Numbered from the stretch's first letter, positions 47,191-59,735 are shown. The stretch: DNA of 64,000 nt from Typhlomys cinereus (GCA_023101885.1 JALPQD010000044.1:4803565-4867564); one strand, 5' to 3'. Made by a program: numbers and translations. Notes: generated from the letters alone by a model not told the origin.

Positions 47191-49904
47191 GAAATTGGTA
47201 CCGGATAGTGGGGTATTGCTGTGAGCTTAAGAACAGCTGATACCACAATGTGAAGTTTGTGAAGCTGAGAGAAGTTGGTACCCAGCAGTATGGCCAATGC
47301 TGTGATGTGGCTAGTGTGCCTTTGGAACTGTTTGTTGGGAGAAATACGAAGAAATTTGGGACTTTGTGCTGGGATTGGCGGTTGGGCCAAAGGGGCCTTT
47401 CTCGTGAGAGCTGAGAGGACAGCAATGCTATGAGAGAGACAGGCAGTGGAAGCCTTGCTTGTGATGGTCCAGAGGGGAACAGAGTCTGTGTTTGCAATTG
47501 GACGAGTGACACATGGAGCCACATGTTGGCTGAGAGTTTAGTGAAGTTTTGCCCTCATCCTGAAAGCTTGCCTGAAATTAAGCTGGAGTGCTTGGTAGAG
47601 GAAATTTCAAAGCAATGTAGCCTTGACAATGTGATATGGCTACTTTTTAGTTGTCTTCAGAGTTATGAAAAAGAGCAAAGAATCAGGCAGGAAGAAGCAA
47701 AAACTGTAAGATCGAATGATGAAAAATACAATGGCAAACATAAAGAGTTGAACCAGGAAGAAGCAGAGAATAAAATGGCTGTTGCAGAGATTAGCTCCAT
47801 TTGTAAATTAAAGCCTGCTCTCAATTTGGATAATAGAAGATGCCCTAGCTTGAGGGCAAGATCCTCAGGGAAGACTCCCACTCATAAGAATACAAATCAT
47901 GGAATCAACCTAAATGTCCAACAGTTGACGAGTGGATAAGGAAACTGTGGTACATCTATACAATGGAGTACTACTCAGCCATCAAAAATGATGAATTACT
48001 GGAATTTGCTGGGAAATGGATGTCATTAGAAAGAATTATATTAAGTGAAGTATCCCAAACCCAGAAAATTAAGCCCCGTATGTACTCCCTAATAGGTGGC
48101 TCCTAGTACCAAACTCACCCAGCCCACATTGAGACACTCAAAAGTAAACCTATGTAACACAGTAATTGCAAGGATTATGAACAAGAGAGATGGGTTAGGA
48201 GGGCCACACCAGAAACAAGGAGAGAGGAGACCATGTTACAGCAGAGAAAATAGGCCTCCATCAAGGTCTGCAAGTAAGTAATGAGAAACCTGGTTAAGTT
48301 CACAGACGTTCTTTCCTGATCTCACCAGAAGGGGAGGGCATATAGTCTAGCAGATAAAAAGTAATCATTTTGCAAATGGGTGATGGACCCCTCCCTCAGT
48401 GAGGTTTCCTACTCTTATTACATCTACCCTTGATTGTGCTATTACAACAAGACTCCAGATTAACAGCTTTTTGTCTCTGGCCAGGGGGTGACATACAGTG
48501 CCCAGCAGAATGGAGTGAAGGGAATTGCAGGAGCAGCAGAACTGCAAAAGAAAATCAACAAACCACAATCCAGAACTTCAGAGACTCTATATCAATCACA
48601 TAGAACTAGGACAGCCTAATCTCTCCCCATCCTGGAGCTCAGGGACATTTGCGGAAGAGGGGGCGGTAAGATTGTAAGAGCAAAATGATGGGAGGAGCAA
48701 CGATTTGCAAGATTCTCAACAATAGTTGGGGCCAAAGCAATCATAATGGGACTTTGCATGCCCTGCGCAATGTCCAGCGCACTGTTGCCCTCATAAAGTC
48801 TAGCATCTGTTAAGGGCACCGAGACCCCTGGAGGCAAGGGATTGACAGCCATAGTAGTGATCTTATGCTTAAGGGGAACAAGAGAAAGGGCTTATGGAAA
48901 TGCCACTGGGTCCTTATATGTCATCGGAGAGGAGGACCCAGAGGAGAGTTAGGCGTACACAATAAAGGACTCTCTGGGAATTGGGGGGGAGGCACTGGGG
49001 GAAGGGGAGGGGGAGGAGGGGGGAGGGAGGGAACTGGTAAAAAATTTTAAAATGTATAATTAAATTTTTAATAAAAAAAAATAAATAATAAATAAAATAT
49101 TAAAAAAAAAAGAATACAAATCCTTTCAGAAGACTGGAGCTAAAAGGTGGAGTTCCAAAGCAAGAGTTGGTTTCTCTTACAAAGCAACTGCCCAGGAATG
49201 AAAGTGATGATCAACATACAGAAGTGGAATTAGCTGTGATTCAAGGGGGCCAGTCTTGGCAAAGTCGTCCACGTGGTTCTGGTTTTAGAGGCATCAGTGA
49301 TGCAAGAGGGAGGAGATTATAGAGTCCTCCTCCAAGATTTCAAAAATTGGCAGAATCCAGGCATCATGAGGCAAGAAGCCTGCAGTTTAGAGGCCCAAGA
49401 AGGGCAGTTTGTGCTGTGGAGTTAAAGCCTGGTTTGCTATTGAGAAGTAAAGATGTTAGAGATTCCAGACACAACATGGGACACCTGCCAAGGAGAGCTG
49501 TATAACCTGGGAGGAGTCAGCTCAAGAGACCAAAGTATTCTATGGGCAGCTGCATTGGAGGGGTGGAACCAAAGCCCTTCGGAACTGAGATGATTTCAAC
49601 AAGAGGCTCACCTGTTGGACTTGGAGCTACAAGATTTGGAGTTTGTCCTGCTGGTTTTTGGTCTTGTTATGGACCGATCTTTCCTGGATATGCCCCCATT
49701 CCTTCCTTTTGGAATGGGAATGTTTATCCTATGCCATTGTATGTTGGAAGTATGTAACTTGTCTTTTGATTTTACAGGAGGCTTTGGATTTTGGACTTTT
49801 GGACTGTTGGGACTACTGATGTAGTCTATGAAGACTTTTAAAGTTGGACTGAGTATGGTTTATGCAATGAGGTGGCAATGAGACTGTGGGGGCCAGGGGT
49901 GGAA
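47191..49904 (+). other. MaLR internal region (with L1 insert)
   Basis: A non-autonomous interior. The longest open stretch (47430-47898) runs into the L1 insert and shows Gag-like low-complexity Glu/Lys composition. MaLR elements rely on ERVL enzymes. Confidence 0.75.
47899..49109 (+). mobile_element. 5'-truncated L1 (3' 1.2 kb) inside the MaLR provirus
   Basis: Starts in the ORF2 end ('caacctaaatgtccaacagt'), continues through the stop near 48104 and the 3' UTR, and ends in an A-rich tail. The target duplication AAGAATACAAATC is at 47886-47898 and 49110-49122. Confidence 0.95.
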
Positions 49905-50261
49905 TGTCATGGTTTGAAATGTGTCCCCCACAGTCTCATATGTTTGGCAAGGTCATATTACCTTAAGAAGTGGAGCCTTGCTGGAGGAAGGCAGTCACTA
50001 GGGGTGGGTCTTGAGGTGGATTAGTCCCACCCTACCTCCAGGAGAAGTCAGCCTTTGCTGCAAGCAGTCTGCAGCTCTCAACTTCCAAGATGTCTGTGGT
50101 GACTTAGCTTCCTCCAGCTTTGGCCAGCCAGCCATGCCACCTCTGCTTTGAGAGACTGTACTTTCCCTCTGGAACCGTAAGCTGAATAAACCTCCTTTTC
50201 TCCCTAAAGTTGATTGACTTTGAGTGCTCTATCACAGCAATTGTTAAGGGTAACTGCTACA
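49905..50261 (+). repeat. 3' LTR of the MaLR provirus
   Basis: Colinear with the 5' LTR; AATAAA near 50185. Confidence 0.93.
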
Positions 50262-50266
50262 GTGCT

Positions 50267-50560
50267 CTTTCCTAGACCTGAGTGATACCTCCTTCTGTAT
50301 CTGGTTGGTTCAAAGTATTCAACCCCTTTTCACCTTTGAATGGAAGGACTGTGAAACAGGAAAACTGGAAAAAAAAAAAGACTCAATTAACCTAGATGGA
50401 CCTGTATTCTTCAAGCCTATTCTGTCAGAGGCATTAGACAGGGGTCTAGATGCCTTTCCTGGGGGACCATCTGAACTGTACCTTCCTCCAGTATGTAGAT
50501 AATCTCCTATTGGCCAGCCCAGATCATGAGGCCTCCTGGCCAGAAGCTATATAACCAAAT
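50267..50560 (+). pseudogene. RT remnant of the class I provirus (right of MaLR)
   Basis: DLSDTSFCIW and QPLFTFEWKD match the first catalytic-Asp region of gamma-type RT. The second Asp pair is represented by a diverged YVDN-like reading near 50490. Stops follow. Confidence 0.75.
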
Positions 50561-50659
50561 TTCCTACTTCAAGAAACTAAAACATGACTTGTGCTAAAAA
50601 TAATGCCAACCAACAACCTGCTCAGCTCCCAGAGATCCAGGCAATTGAAATGGCAGTTT

Positions 50660-50922
50660 TTTTGCATGTGTAGGCATGGGTGTATGTAGAAGAGGGAAGT
50701 GTATGTGCCTATAGAAGCCCAAGAATGACATTGAGAATCATTCCATAGTGCTCTATCTCTTTATTACTTTGTTTTGGAGTTTCCCAGACTCTTTCTTCCA
50801 GGGTTAGAAGTACAGATGACTGCCATTTCCCCCTCACATTTTTACATAGGATCCAGGATTCAAACACAGGTACTTTCCCTTATGAGTCAAAGGTTTAACA
50901 CTTGAACCATCTCTCCAGTCTG
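50660..50922 (-). repeat. tRNA-derived SINE, antisense
   Basis: Antisense head 'acttgaaccatctctccagt' at the right end and a GT-rich tail at 50665-50700. Inserted between RT and integrase remnants. Confidence 0.75.
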
Positions 50923-50934
50923 AAACTGCTTCCT

Positions 50935-51660
50935 TTTAAAGATATTGACTTCATAGAAGTCAAGACAAGCAAAGGATACCAATACCTATAGCTGATGGCC
51001 ATCCCCATTTAGACAGAGTGAGCCCGACAGGTGACCAAAGCCCTGCCAAAGAAATCATCCCCAGATACCAGTTGCCTCTGTCCATTGGGCCTGATAATGG
51101 GCCTGCCTTCATCATGGATTTCATCTTGATTCTCACCTGGACTGTGGAGGTTAAATGGAAATTACACATCCCCTAGGGCCACAAAGTTCATAGTAAGAAA
51201 AAACATGAACTAAACCCTAAAAACCACCCTAGCTAAACTCTTCCAAGAAACAGGGGCCTTTTTCTTATGACCCTTTTCCAGGCCCACTGTACTCTCCAAC
51301 ACTAAGCATATTCTCCATTTGAAATTGTGTTCTGATGGTCCCTCTTTTGACAAAACAAATTACAGAGGAATTCCCATCAGTTAGATGAGCCTAATCTGTC
51401 CCAACAACTTCAGGCTTTAAGGAATACTCTCTACCAGATATTTTGGGATACACAGGGAAGAAACCCCTCTTGGATAACAGGTACCTCCCCTGGATATTAA
51501 GTACACTCATATCGGCCTTGATATTCTGTATAGGTTAAAACTTGGAAAAAGGAACCCATACAGCCTATGTGGGATGGGCCCAATATTGTCATATTAACTA
51601 TTCGTACTGTTATCAAAGTTGCAGGACACACCTCCTGTAAGTTTAAAAAGGTTGAGGAGT
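50935..51660 (+). pseudogene. Integrase remnant of the class I provirus
   Basis: Reads IDFIEVKTSKGYQYL (first catalytic Asp) and GPDNGPAFI (second). The Glu-containing helix is lost to mutation or deletion. The C-terminal part (MWDGPNIVILTIRTVIKVAG) resembles the gamma-type SH3-like end. Confidence 0.8.
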
Positions 51661-51695
51661 CTCCTGTTTGGATGAATAAAGCTGACACCATGTAA

Positions 51696-52187
51696 ACAAA
51701 GTACTCTTTATTTATATACATTATGGATTTTGAATGGAAAAAAAGCATGCACATGCATGCATGCATGTCTGTGTTTTAAAGGATGAATGTGTTCAAATCC
51801 CCTCCTGTCCACCCATTAGCTAAAGAGATTTTCCTACTCTAGATCTAGGGAATAACTGAATACAAAAACGCATTGAACAGATGGGATAGACAACAGCTTA
51901 CTAGTCACATATACTTATAGCCTGGGAGAAGAAGATACATGCTGACCACATGGAGTTCATATTCTGGAACAGACCAGAGGCTAAGGAAGGCAGACGTTGG
52001 CATATTGATGGAATAGGGTATTTTGGTTCCTATGGAAAGATGGGATTGAATTATGAATTGGGACAGAACTGAAACTCAGAGAAGTTTTGGTGAGAATGGT
52101 TGTTTGGCTGGGCTACCTTATTCCATGGGAATATCAGAACATAGTTCTGGGCCACAAGGTCTTTCTAGTTTCAACAGATGTCAAGAA
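51696..52187. other. Unassigned, possibly ERV 3' remnant
   Basis: Contains a CATG-rich run (51746-51768). No frame or repeat is recognised. Confidence 0.35.
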
Positions 52188-52200
52188 AGCTTAAAAGACC

Positions 52201-53475
52201 ACATTTTCATTATCCATTCATCAACTATTAGGCATTTAGGATGGAATACTACTCAGCCATCAAAAAAGATGAATTCATGAAATTTGCTGGGAAATGGATG
52301 AATTAGAAAAAATTATATTGAGTGAAGTATCCCAGACACAGAAAGTTAGATACTATATGTATTCCCTAATAGGTGGATCCTAGTTCCAAACACACTTAAT
52401 GGCATATTCAAAGGTAAATCTCTGTAATACCTACTGTAATCACAAAGGATTATAAACAGAAGGAAAGGAATAGGCATGTAAGCAGCAAGACATTTGGTGC
52501 AGCTCACTCTCATTTCCCTTCCTGGTTACTTGTGAATGAACAGGTTTGATCTCACCAATCAGGGAGGATATAGGGACTGGCAGATAGATGGTAACCATCC
52601 TGCAAATGGGACACTGACCCCCCCTGCTGTGTCCTAATCTTATTTTCCATCTATCTTTGAGTCTCCTCTTATATTAAGATCTTCATTTAAACAATTCCCC
52701 CTCACTGATGTGTCCTACTCCTATTTTTCCATCTACCTTTGAGTCTCCTTTTATATTATGATCTTCATTTAAATAGTCCTTTATCTTTTACTAGGAGGTG
52801 ACCTTTGATACTAATCAGGATGCAGCCAAGGGCAGTGCAGGAAAAGCAAAACTAAAAACAAAAACAAACCATAATTCAGAACACCAAAGACCATACATTA
52901 ATCACCTGGAACCAGACGAGCCAAATTTCTACCCATCCTTAAGCTCAGGGAACCTTGCAGAAGAAGAGGTGGCAAGATTCTAAGAGCCTAAAGATGGAGA
53001 GGACCAATGATATGCAAGATACTACACACAAGTCATGGCTGAAGCAGCCAGAATTTGACCTTGCCTGACTTGCACAATGGCTGACATGTCAATGACCCCC
53101 AAAGTCTAGCAGGGATCATAGGGGAGAAGGCTCCAGGCAGTAGGATCCTTAGACGCAAGGGATTAAACAGTCGTAATAGAGTTTCCATGCCAATGGGGAG
53201 CCCAAGAAGGGGCTCTGGGCAGGAATCTGCCACTGAGTCCTGAACCCTCACTAGGATGGAGGACTCAGAGGGAGGTTTGGTGTTCACACAAAAGGATGCT
53301 CCGATGGGAGGGAAGAAGGGGGAGGTACTAGGAGAGTGGGATGGGGGGGTGAAAGGAAGGGAAGAAGGGGGTGAGTGTATGGGGGATGAGTGGGGAGGTG
53401 AGGTGGGAGGGCGAGGACAGGGGTACCTATTGAGCTTGTATGATTAGGCAAAAAAATAAAATGTGGGGAAAAAAG
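52201..53475 (+). mobile_element. 5'-truncated L1 with target duplication
   Basis: Begins in the ORF2 end ('atccattcatcaactattag', 'tactactcagccatcaaaaa') and ends with a G-rich tract (53290-53420) and A-rich tail. The target duplication AGCTTAAAAGACC is at 52188-52200 and 53476-53488. A short internal loss near 52240 joins 'catttaggatggaa' directly. Confidence 0.94.
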
Positions 53476-53488
53476 AGCTTAAAAGACC

Positions 53489-53950
53489 TTAATTTTAGGC
53501 CTTACACCACAGTGTGTGTGTTCACATATAAATACACATACCATATATGTATAAACACTATCACAATCAAGATATAGAACATTATTCTTAATTCATATCA
53601 CTTGGTTGCTTCATTTTGCAGACAATCATACCTCTAGTCCCTAGTCCAATTAATTCAAGGACTACAGATGAGTTTTACCTGTTCCAGAACTTAATAGATA
53701 GAACATGAATAGAATTATACAGGCTATGATATTTTTCTGGCTTTCCTTGCTCAGAACAATTTTTTTAATTTACTCATGCTATAACATGCATTAGTTGTTA
53801 ATCCCTCATTATTGCTAGATATTATTCCAGTTTCAGTTTACTTATATATCACATTCATGTATTCATTAAGTTTTTTATAAGAAGTATGATAAGCTGACAC
53901 TTTGGATCTATTATAAATTAAGTTCCTATAAAGATAATTATATACGTTTC
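53489..53950 (-). repeat. Ancient L1 fragment, antisense
   Basis: 'catgaatagaattatacagg', 'ttctggctttccttgctcag' and 'acattcatgtattcattaag' follow the antisense order of old L1 ORF2/3' DNA. Confidence 0.5.
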
Positions 53951-54057
53951 CATCAGATCATATGTTTTGACACCTAGGGCCTATGGCCAAGAATGGAAAA
54001 ACTGGTTCATATGTATGATTTGTGTACATTTAACTTTATACAAAACTACTATGTGAG

Positions 54058-54245
54058 CAGCATATGGTGACATATCCCTGTAATCCCAAACAAAACAGCT
54101 GAGGCCTAGGCATAATGGTTTGTATCTATAATCTTAGCACTCAAGAGATGGAAGCAGGATAATCAAGAGTACAAGGCCAGTCTTCATTGCATAATGAATT
54201 TCTGGTCAGCCTAAACTATTGGAAAATCTGCCCTGAGAAAAAAAA
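54058..54245 (+). repeat. B1-like SINE pair
   Basis: A short left piece ('atatccctgtaatcccaaac') followed by a fuller unit ('gcctaggcataatggtttgt' to 'tgccctgag'). Confidence 0.65.
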
Positions 54246-55090
54246 TGAATGTAAGTATATATTAAGAAAATGATTTTGTGTTGGATTTTCTTTCTGTATC
54301 ATCACCAAACAACCTAGAAAAGAGAAAACAAATGAACAGCAAACATATGAACATGAGTCAACAATAAAGTAATAATCATACAAAGCTGAATAGGAGAAAT
54401 AATTGAAAATTCTTACTTATCAATTTAAAAAAATAAAAAAGATGAACACTACTTGTGAGGGAGCTCTCTCACAGCATACCGGTGGGACTAAAGAATTTTT
54501 TTTGGTATGACTGAAAATTAATGTGTCATTCTGGAAAGCAATTTTCTAAAATACATTTGGTCTTAAAATGTTCATCTGTTTTACACAATAACTGGATCTT
54601 TAGTATTCTAGCATAAAGAAATAACCACAGCTGGATATGTCACTTGGTGGTAGAGTAGTAGCCTAGCATTTGCAAAGCCCTAGTCTCAATCCCAGTATGG
54701 TAGTGGAGGGGGGGAGCAAACAACAAAACCCTAAAGCATATGTAAATTTATGTTGAAAATGAGCATCAAATCATATTACTTATAATAACAAATTAACTTG
54801 GGATGTCATATATTATAAAGACCAGAATAATTAGACAAATTAGTGTAATTCATATTGTGTAGGCATTAAAATTAGTTATTCTCATATTGGTGTAAAATAT
54901 AGGTTGACTTAAAATAACCAAAATGGTTATATATATAGTCATAATTATGTGTTTTAGGTGATAAATGGGTTATTACTATTTTTATAGTTCTGGGTATCAA
55001 ATCTGGGTCTTCCCATATCCTAGACAATTGTTTTATCATCCCCTATATCACTCTTCCTATAGGGATAATTTTAAAAGAAATAAAAGTTAA
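54246..55090. other. Unassigned with an ID-type SINE
   Basis: An ID-like unit at 54628-54715 (+; 'gtggtagagtagtagcctag'). The rest is AT-rich with no call. Confidence 0.5.
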
Positions 55091-55129
55091 ACTAGTTACA
55101 ATGATAACATTCCTTTTCTATCTAGAATT

Positions 55130-55475
55130 GGACTATATCTTTCAAGATTTCCCTTTTTATTTTTTGTGTGTGTTTGTTTTTTCATATGCATGTATGTGTA
55201 CATGTGCAGAGCAGAGGTCGACATCAAGTGTCTTTTTCAACCATTCTCCACCTTATTTTTTTGGGATAGGATCTCTCAGAGAGAACTCAAAGCTCACAGA
55301 TTCAGCTAGACTGGCTTTCCAGATAGTTCCAGAGATCTTGTTTCACATCACCCTCTGGGATTAGAAGAGTAACCACAGCATCTGGTTTTTTTTGGGGGGG
55401 AATCAGAATTCAGATTCTCGTTGATGCATAGTAAGCACTTCACCTACTGAGCCAAGATGAACTACAGTACCCATT
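55130..55475 (-). repeat. tRNA-derived SINE, antisense, diverged
   Basis: GT/ATG-rich tail at 55155-55210, then 'gcagagcagaggtcgacatc' and 'aagcacttcacctactgagc' near the antisense head. Confidence 0.5.
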
Positions 55476-56261
55476 TTCCAAGGTTTTTAGTGACCATCAT
55501 ATCCATTCTCAGTCAAATACAGGTGAGACCCAAGTCTTAATTCCATTGAAATAACGACAAGAAGGATTCTACCCATTTTCTCTCCCAATGAGGGGGATTA
55601 CTGTGCTCCTAGGAGAAATGATTCAGAGTCTATATGAAAAAGGAAAGAGTATTTATTTAGGCTTTCCATTCAGGGATCTGGAATGGATCATTACTTGTTG
55701 ATAAAACAAAAAATTGAAGGACAGCCGTTCATGGTGAGCCCATGTGGACTTGTTTGGAAGGACTAGGTTTGATCAGAAGGAGGCAAGGAAGGGAGGCCAA
55801 TAAGATTTGGCTTCAGCCAACTGTCCATCTCCAAGGTATATAGATTCTTAAGAAGTGAATAGCTCTTCTATTAGCTCAGCAATAAATTGTTTTAAGAAAC
55901 CAGTAAACAGGAAAAAAATTGTTTCTAAATTGTCTGATCAACTTTAACAGGAATTTATTAATGCATGAAAGGCTCTGAATTCATTCATACTCATACAATG
56001 TAGTTCTAGCTTTCTTTGCTTTCCTTGCTGCCTAGCAAGTCATAAGACACAGAATTAAAGGATAAAAAAGTATATCTGTCAAACAAAAGAGAAAAAATAA
56101 AAGTATTCTTGTGAAATAGAAATTAATCATTCCAGTTCTTCAAAAATAACATGCAAAACTGGAAGTGATAAAAATGTGTACTTTCTGATCATTTAATAAC
56201 AGGGTAAAGAGTTTACTAACATTCAAATCTTTCAGAACATTTAATTTTAATTAGCAACTGG
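55476..56261. other. No recognisable feature
   Basis: Possible old repeat at 55500-55850. No frame or family is recognised. Confidence 0.35.
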
Positions 56262-56945
56262 TGTCTTAGTTTCATTGCTGTAAAAATTTAGGGGAACAAA
56301 GGAATTTTCCAGCTCAAAATTCCTAAAGTTTATCATGGCAGAAGTCATACCTTCAGGAGCTGAAAGAATTAGCTGTATCATATCCAAAGTCAAAAGTAGG
56401 GGCTGGAGAGGTGGCTCAGGGGTTAAGCCTCCGCCTTACAGGCAGAAGGTCTTGAGTTCGGATCCCAGATCCCACGTATAGACGCCAGGTGGAAGCAGGG
56501 GAGGCCTGCGCTTCTGGTCCTGGTAGGGCGGAGCCTGTGAATCCTGGGGCAGAAGGAGGTGGAGGCGTCCATGGTGGTTCGCGAATTCGTCCGTGGTTCT
56601 ACACACACACACACACATACACACGCACATGCGCACAGTTGAATAAATAATAATAACAATAATAAAAAATTAAGCCAAAGTCAAAAGTAGGGGGCAAGGA
56701 CCAATGATGGCAAGGACCAATGTCAAAATGTTAAGTAGCTCTTTTTCTATTTTTGTCCTTTTGCTCAGAGAATAATTCCATCCCTTATGGACTGAATCTT
56801 TCCACAATAAGATGATCTAACAGACATGACCAGAGGTGTGCCTTAACTAAATAATTCCTGATAGGTGTGCCCAGAGGGCAAACACACGATTGAAAAGTTC
56901 ATAGCTGAAACTGTCCCACTCTGCCTCTTGTCAACTTGACATATA
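56262..56945 (-). repeat. ERVL/MaLR-type LTR-like unit, antisense, split by a SINE
   Basis: 'ggtgtcttagtttcattgct' begins it and 'tcttgtcaacttgacatata' ends it. It is broken by the SINE at 56401-56674. It resembles 58925-59285 in the same orientation. Confidence 0.55.
56401..56674 (+). mobile_element. tRNA-derived SINE, young subfamily
   Basis: Head GGGCTGGAGAGGTGGCTCAG, B-box GGTCTTGAGTTCGGATCC, and a (CA)n plus (AAT)n tail. The 17-bp target duplication CCAAAGTCAAAAGTAGG is at 56384-56400 and 56675-56691 with no mismatch. Confidence 0.96.
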
Positions 56946-57522
56946 AGCACATCATTTAAAAAATATCACCCCTTGTTCACATAGCCATGTCTTATAATAA
57001 AAATACATTAAGTTCAATATAAAAGTTTCAGTAGTCAGACATTAAATGTTCCCATAGTCCAGTTTTAAATTTTTCAAAATCATTAGTAATCTAGTTCTAA
57101 CGCTTTTAAACTTTATCTACTTATTCATTTATTTTGTGTGTGAGAGAATGTGTATCAGAGGGCACTATGTGTCTCCATGGAGGACCAAAGGTGACTTCAG
57201 AAATCATCCTGGAGTGCCTCTACCTCCTTTTAGATATGCCCAGGCTCTGCCCACCAGGACTGCAAGTGCAGGCTGCTGCCTTTTCCTCCTGGCGTTTTTT
57301 TCTTTTTTTTTGGGGGGGGGGGCTGGAATTAAATTCAGGACCTTCTGTTTTAGAGGCAGAGTCTTAGCACTTGAACCTTCTCTCTAATCCCATAGTTCTA
57401 ACAATTTAAATGTTCAGTCTTTACTGTAAGGTTCTGTAAAATCAAAAATTCTTATTTTGAAATGGAAGTTGAATAAATATTCCTATTTTGAAACAGAAGC
57501 AGCAGGACACAGCAAGATCCAT
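56946..57522 (-). repeat. ERVL/MaLR-type internal-like sequence with antisense SINE
   Basis: Antisense internal-like DNA ('ctgtaaaatcaaaaattctt'). It includes an antisense tRNA-derived SINE at 57130-57395 with a G10 run at 57310-57321. Confidence 0.5.
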
Positions 57523-58012
57523 TGTGATAGTTAATCTTAGGTGTCAACTTGACTACACCTGGTATTAATTAAGATCAGCTGAGACTACCTGAAGAGATTA
57601 TCTGGATCAATACATTTACAATACAAAGACCAGCCCTAGATCCGATTGGAACCTCCCTAGATCTGATTGGAACCTCGTAGTAGTGGACCAGATAAAAGGA
57701 ACCACAGAACAGAAGACTAGGAAGAAGAGAGACTCTAGGAAGCTGTTACTAGAAAACTCTTCCCTCCTTCTGCCAGGCTTCTTTGCTTCCTCGACCCTCC
57801 AGCCCTCCAACCCTCCAAATCTTCAATACAACTAAAGACTCTCCAGGAATCCTCCAGCCTTCAGCTGTCACCTACTGGACTACTAGACTGAACAGCTACT
57901 AAAAGCCATTGTTGGACTACCTCTGCCATATCTGGTAAACCAATTCAATAAATTCCCTCTTTATATATTTATTCTGTTGATTCTGTGACTCTAGAGAACT
58001 CTGACTAAAACA
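57523..58012 (+). repeat. ERVL (MLT2/MT2-like) LTR
   Basis: 490 bp from TGTGATAGTTAATCTTAGGT to CTCTGACTAAAACA. AATAAA lies near 57947. The 5-bp flanks TCCAT (57518-57522) and TCCGT (58013-58017) differ by one base. Contains a short tandem repeat 'gatctgattggaacctc' (57635-57678). Confidence 0.85.
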
Positions 58013-59290
58013 TCCGTTATTTCAAAATTTTGACCTAAGTCCAGCAAAGCAAATATCAAGTCCAGTAAGTCAATGCCCATCATCTGGGGCTCATAATGTC
58101 CAAGGAGTTGTACAACTCCATACCTCCAGGACACATAGCTCTTCTGTGGACCAGTCCTAATCCATGTCCACAGCCTTCTTCAGCACACATCCCATGGTTC
58201 TGGTATCTCTAATGTCCTAGTGTATCCACTGCAACTCTAGACATCAACTTCCTATATAGGAACTTCAACTCTACCCATGGTGACAGGTCTCAGTTGTTCT
58301 CCATCTTGCATCAGAACTCATACCACCTAGATGATGTTGCCAAGCTCTGACATCAGCTCAAAATGCAGTCTGGCCCACATGAACCATAGTTCTATCAACT
58401 ATGATGTGTTAACCCTGGAGAAACACTTTTCCAGGCAGTTATTTTGGAGGAGCAGAAACACGTTACAGCTTAGGCTTTTTTTGTGTAAATGAACTTGAAT
58501 TTTCACAAAATAGAGCCCCTATAGAATAGGGATCTGCCCTAAAGACATATCTAACTGTCCCAGTTCTCTTCAGTGCTGTTAATTTCTCCAGGAGATATAG
58601 CTGCTATGCTATCTACACTTCATTATCTGAAATTTCAACTTGCCAATGTAGTTCTTTTCCATCAAACCAATCAGATCATCTTAAAGCTCAACTTTATTAC
58701 TCCTTGTTCCCCTGCAAAACTTCATAAACCAGGCTTTTATAGTCCACATATCTCTCCCATTACTAGCCTGTCAGTTTCTAACAGAACCACCCATTTGGCT
58801 CTGCCTCCAAAGTTTCAAATTTACCAAAATTGTTCTAACAAAACAGTTCAAAAAGCTTACAAGCCACATGATGAAGTTCATTACAGCAATGTCTCCATTC
58901 TTGGTACCAAATTGTCTTCTTTTTGAAACTTAATTGTTGGAATAAATACCTGACCCAAACAATTTAGAAGAACAAGGGAGTTTTATTGGTTCACAATTCC
59001 AGGTTTCAGTGCATCATGGCTATAGTTACCAGCAGAAGTCCAGTAAACTTAGTCAATATTCACAGAAAGAGAAGAAAATGGTCCAACCAGCTAACTATCT
59101 TTATCTGTGGAACCAAGGAATGGTCATGCCAACAATGGGAGGTCTTCCCCAGTTCAATAAAAGCTATTGGGACAATCTCCCTCAAACTTTCTTGAGGCCT
59201 GCCTTATTTAGGTAATTCTTTGTAGGTGTACCCAAAGAACAATTTTCATTGTCAGGTTGACAGCTGAAACTAACCAGAATGTTAAGATAA
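58013..59290 (-). repeat. ERVL/MaLR-type internal plus second LTR-like unit, antisense
   Basis: 58925-59285 ('ggaataaatacctgacccaa' to 'gtcaggttgacagctgaaac') mirrors 56262-56945. Together with the intervening DNA they look like an old minus-strand provirus that received the LTR at 57523. No coding is found. Confidence 0.45.
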
Positions 59291-59319
59291 GGAGGTTCTG
59301 TCAAAGAAAAATTATGGAG

Positions 59320-59735
59320 CTGGTAAGATGGTCGAACTGGCGGTAAAGATGCTTGGTGTACAAGTCTAATGATCTAGAAACAACAACTCCTCCTCCTTTT
59401 TCAGTTTAATAATAGCAGAAATTTATTCTCAAAACACTGGAAGCTGGAATTTAAAGATCAAGATTTAGTGTCTAGCAAGAATCTGTTTCCTAATTAATGC
59501 AAGTTTCTTTTTCTTTGTCCTTATAAGGTAGAAAAAAGGCAAATGAACTCCCTCAGACCCCTTTTATTAGAACATTCCATGCATGAGGGTTCTACCACTC
59601 ATGACTTCACAAAGGTTCCTTTAAACTCCAACATATGAGGGATTATTTTTTTTGACTCAGGGCCCCATGTGTAGACAAGTGCTCTACCACTGAGCCATAC
59701 CCCAATCCTGGTGATCAACTTGTCCAGGGGAAACA
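59320..59735. other. SINE pieces, otherwise unassigned
   Basis: A B3-like 5' half at 59325-59390 (+; 'gagctggtaagatggtcgaa') and an ID-like antisense unit at 59650-59710 ('agtgctctaccactgagcca'). Confidence 0.5.

Larger units (their letters stand above)
46835..50261 (+). mobile_element. ERVL-MaLR provirus inserted in pol
   Basis: LTRs of 356-357 bp (46835-47190, 49905-50261) start TGTCATGG and end CTACA. They are flanked by the 5-bp duplication GTGCT (46830-46834, 50262-50266). The hand count gives 25-30 differences between LTRs, about 92% identity. The PBS-like TGGTACCGGATAGTGGGG is at 47196-47213 and the polypurine-like tract at about 49884-49904. The interior encodes nothing intact. Confidence 0.93.
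44640..51695 (+). mobile_element. Decayed class I (gamma-like) provirus, family A, interrupted
   Basis: The leader at 44.7-45.37 kb matches 14.7-15.45 kb. Gag is unreadable. The pol region reads as gammaretrovirus-type RT (46640-46834, resuming 50267-50560) and integrase (50935-51660). It is interrupted by a MaLR provirus at 46835 and by an antisense SINE at 50660-50922. No LTR is directly attached; family A LTR pieces lie at 40.3-42.3 kb. Confidence 0.75.

Noticed and set aside
49542..49824. Overlapping hydrophobic frames near 49.6 kb
   Set aside because: They lie in the MaLR interior next to its 3' LTR and match a stretch in the other MaLR-type element at 39.6 kb. They are not a host gene.
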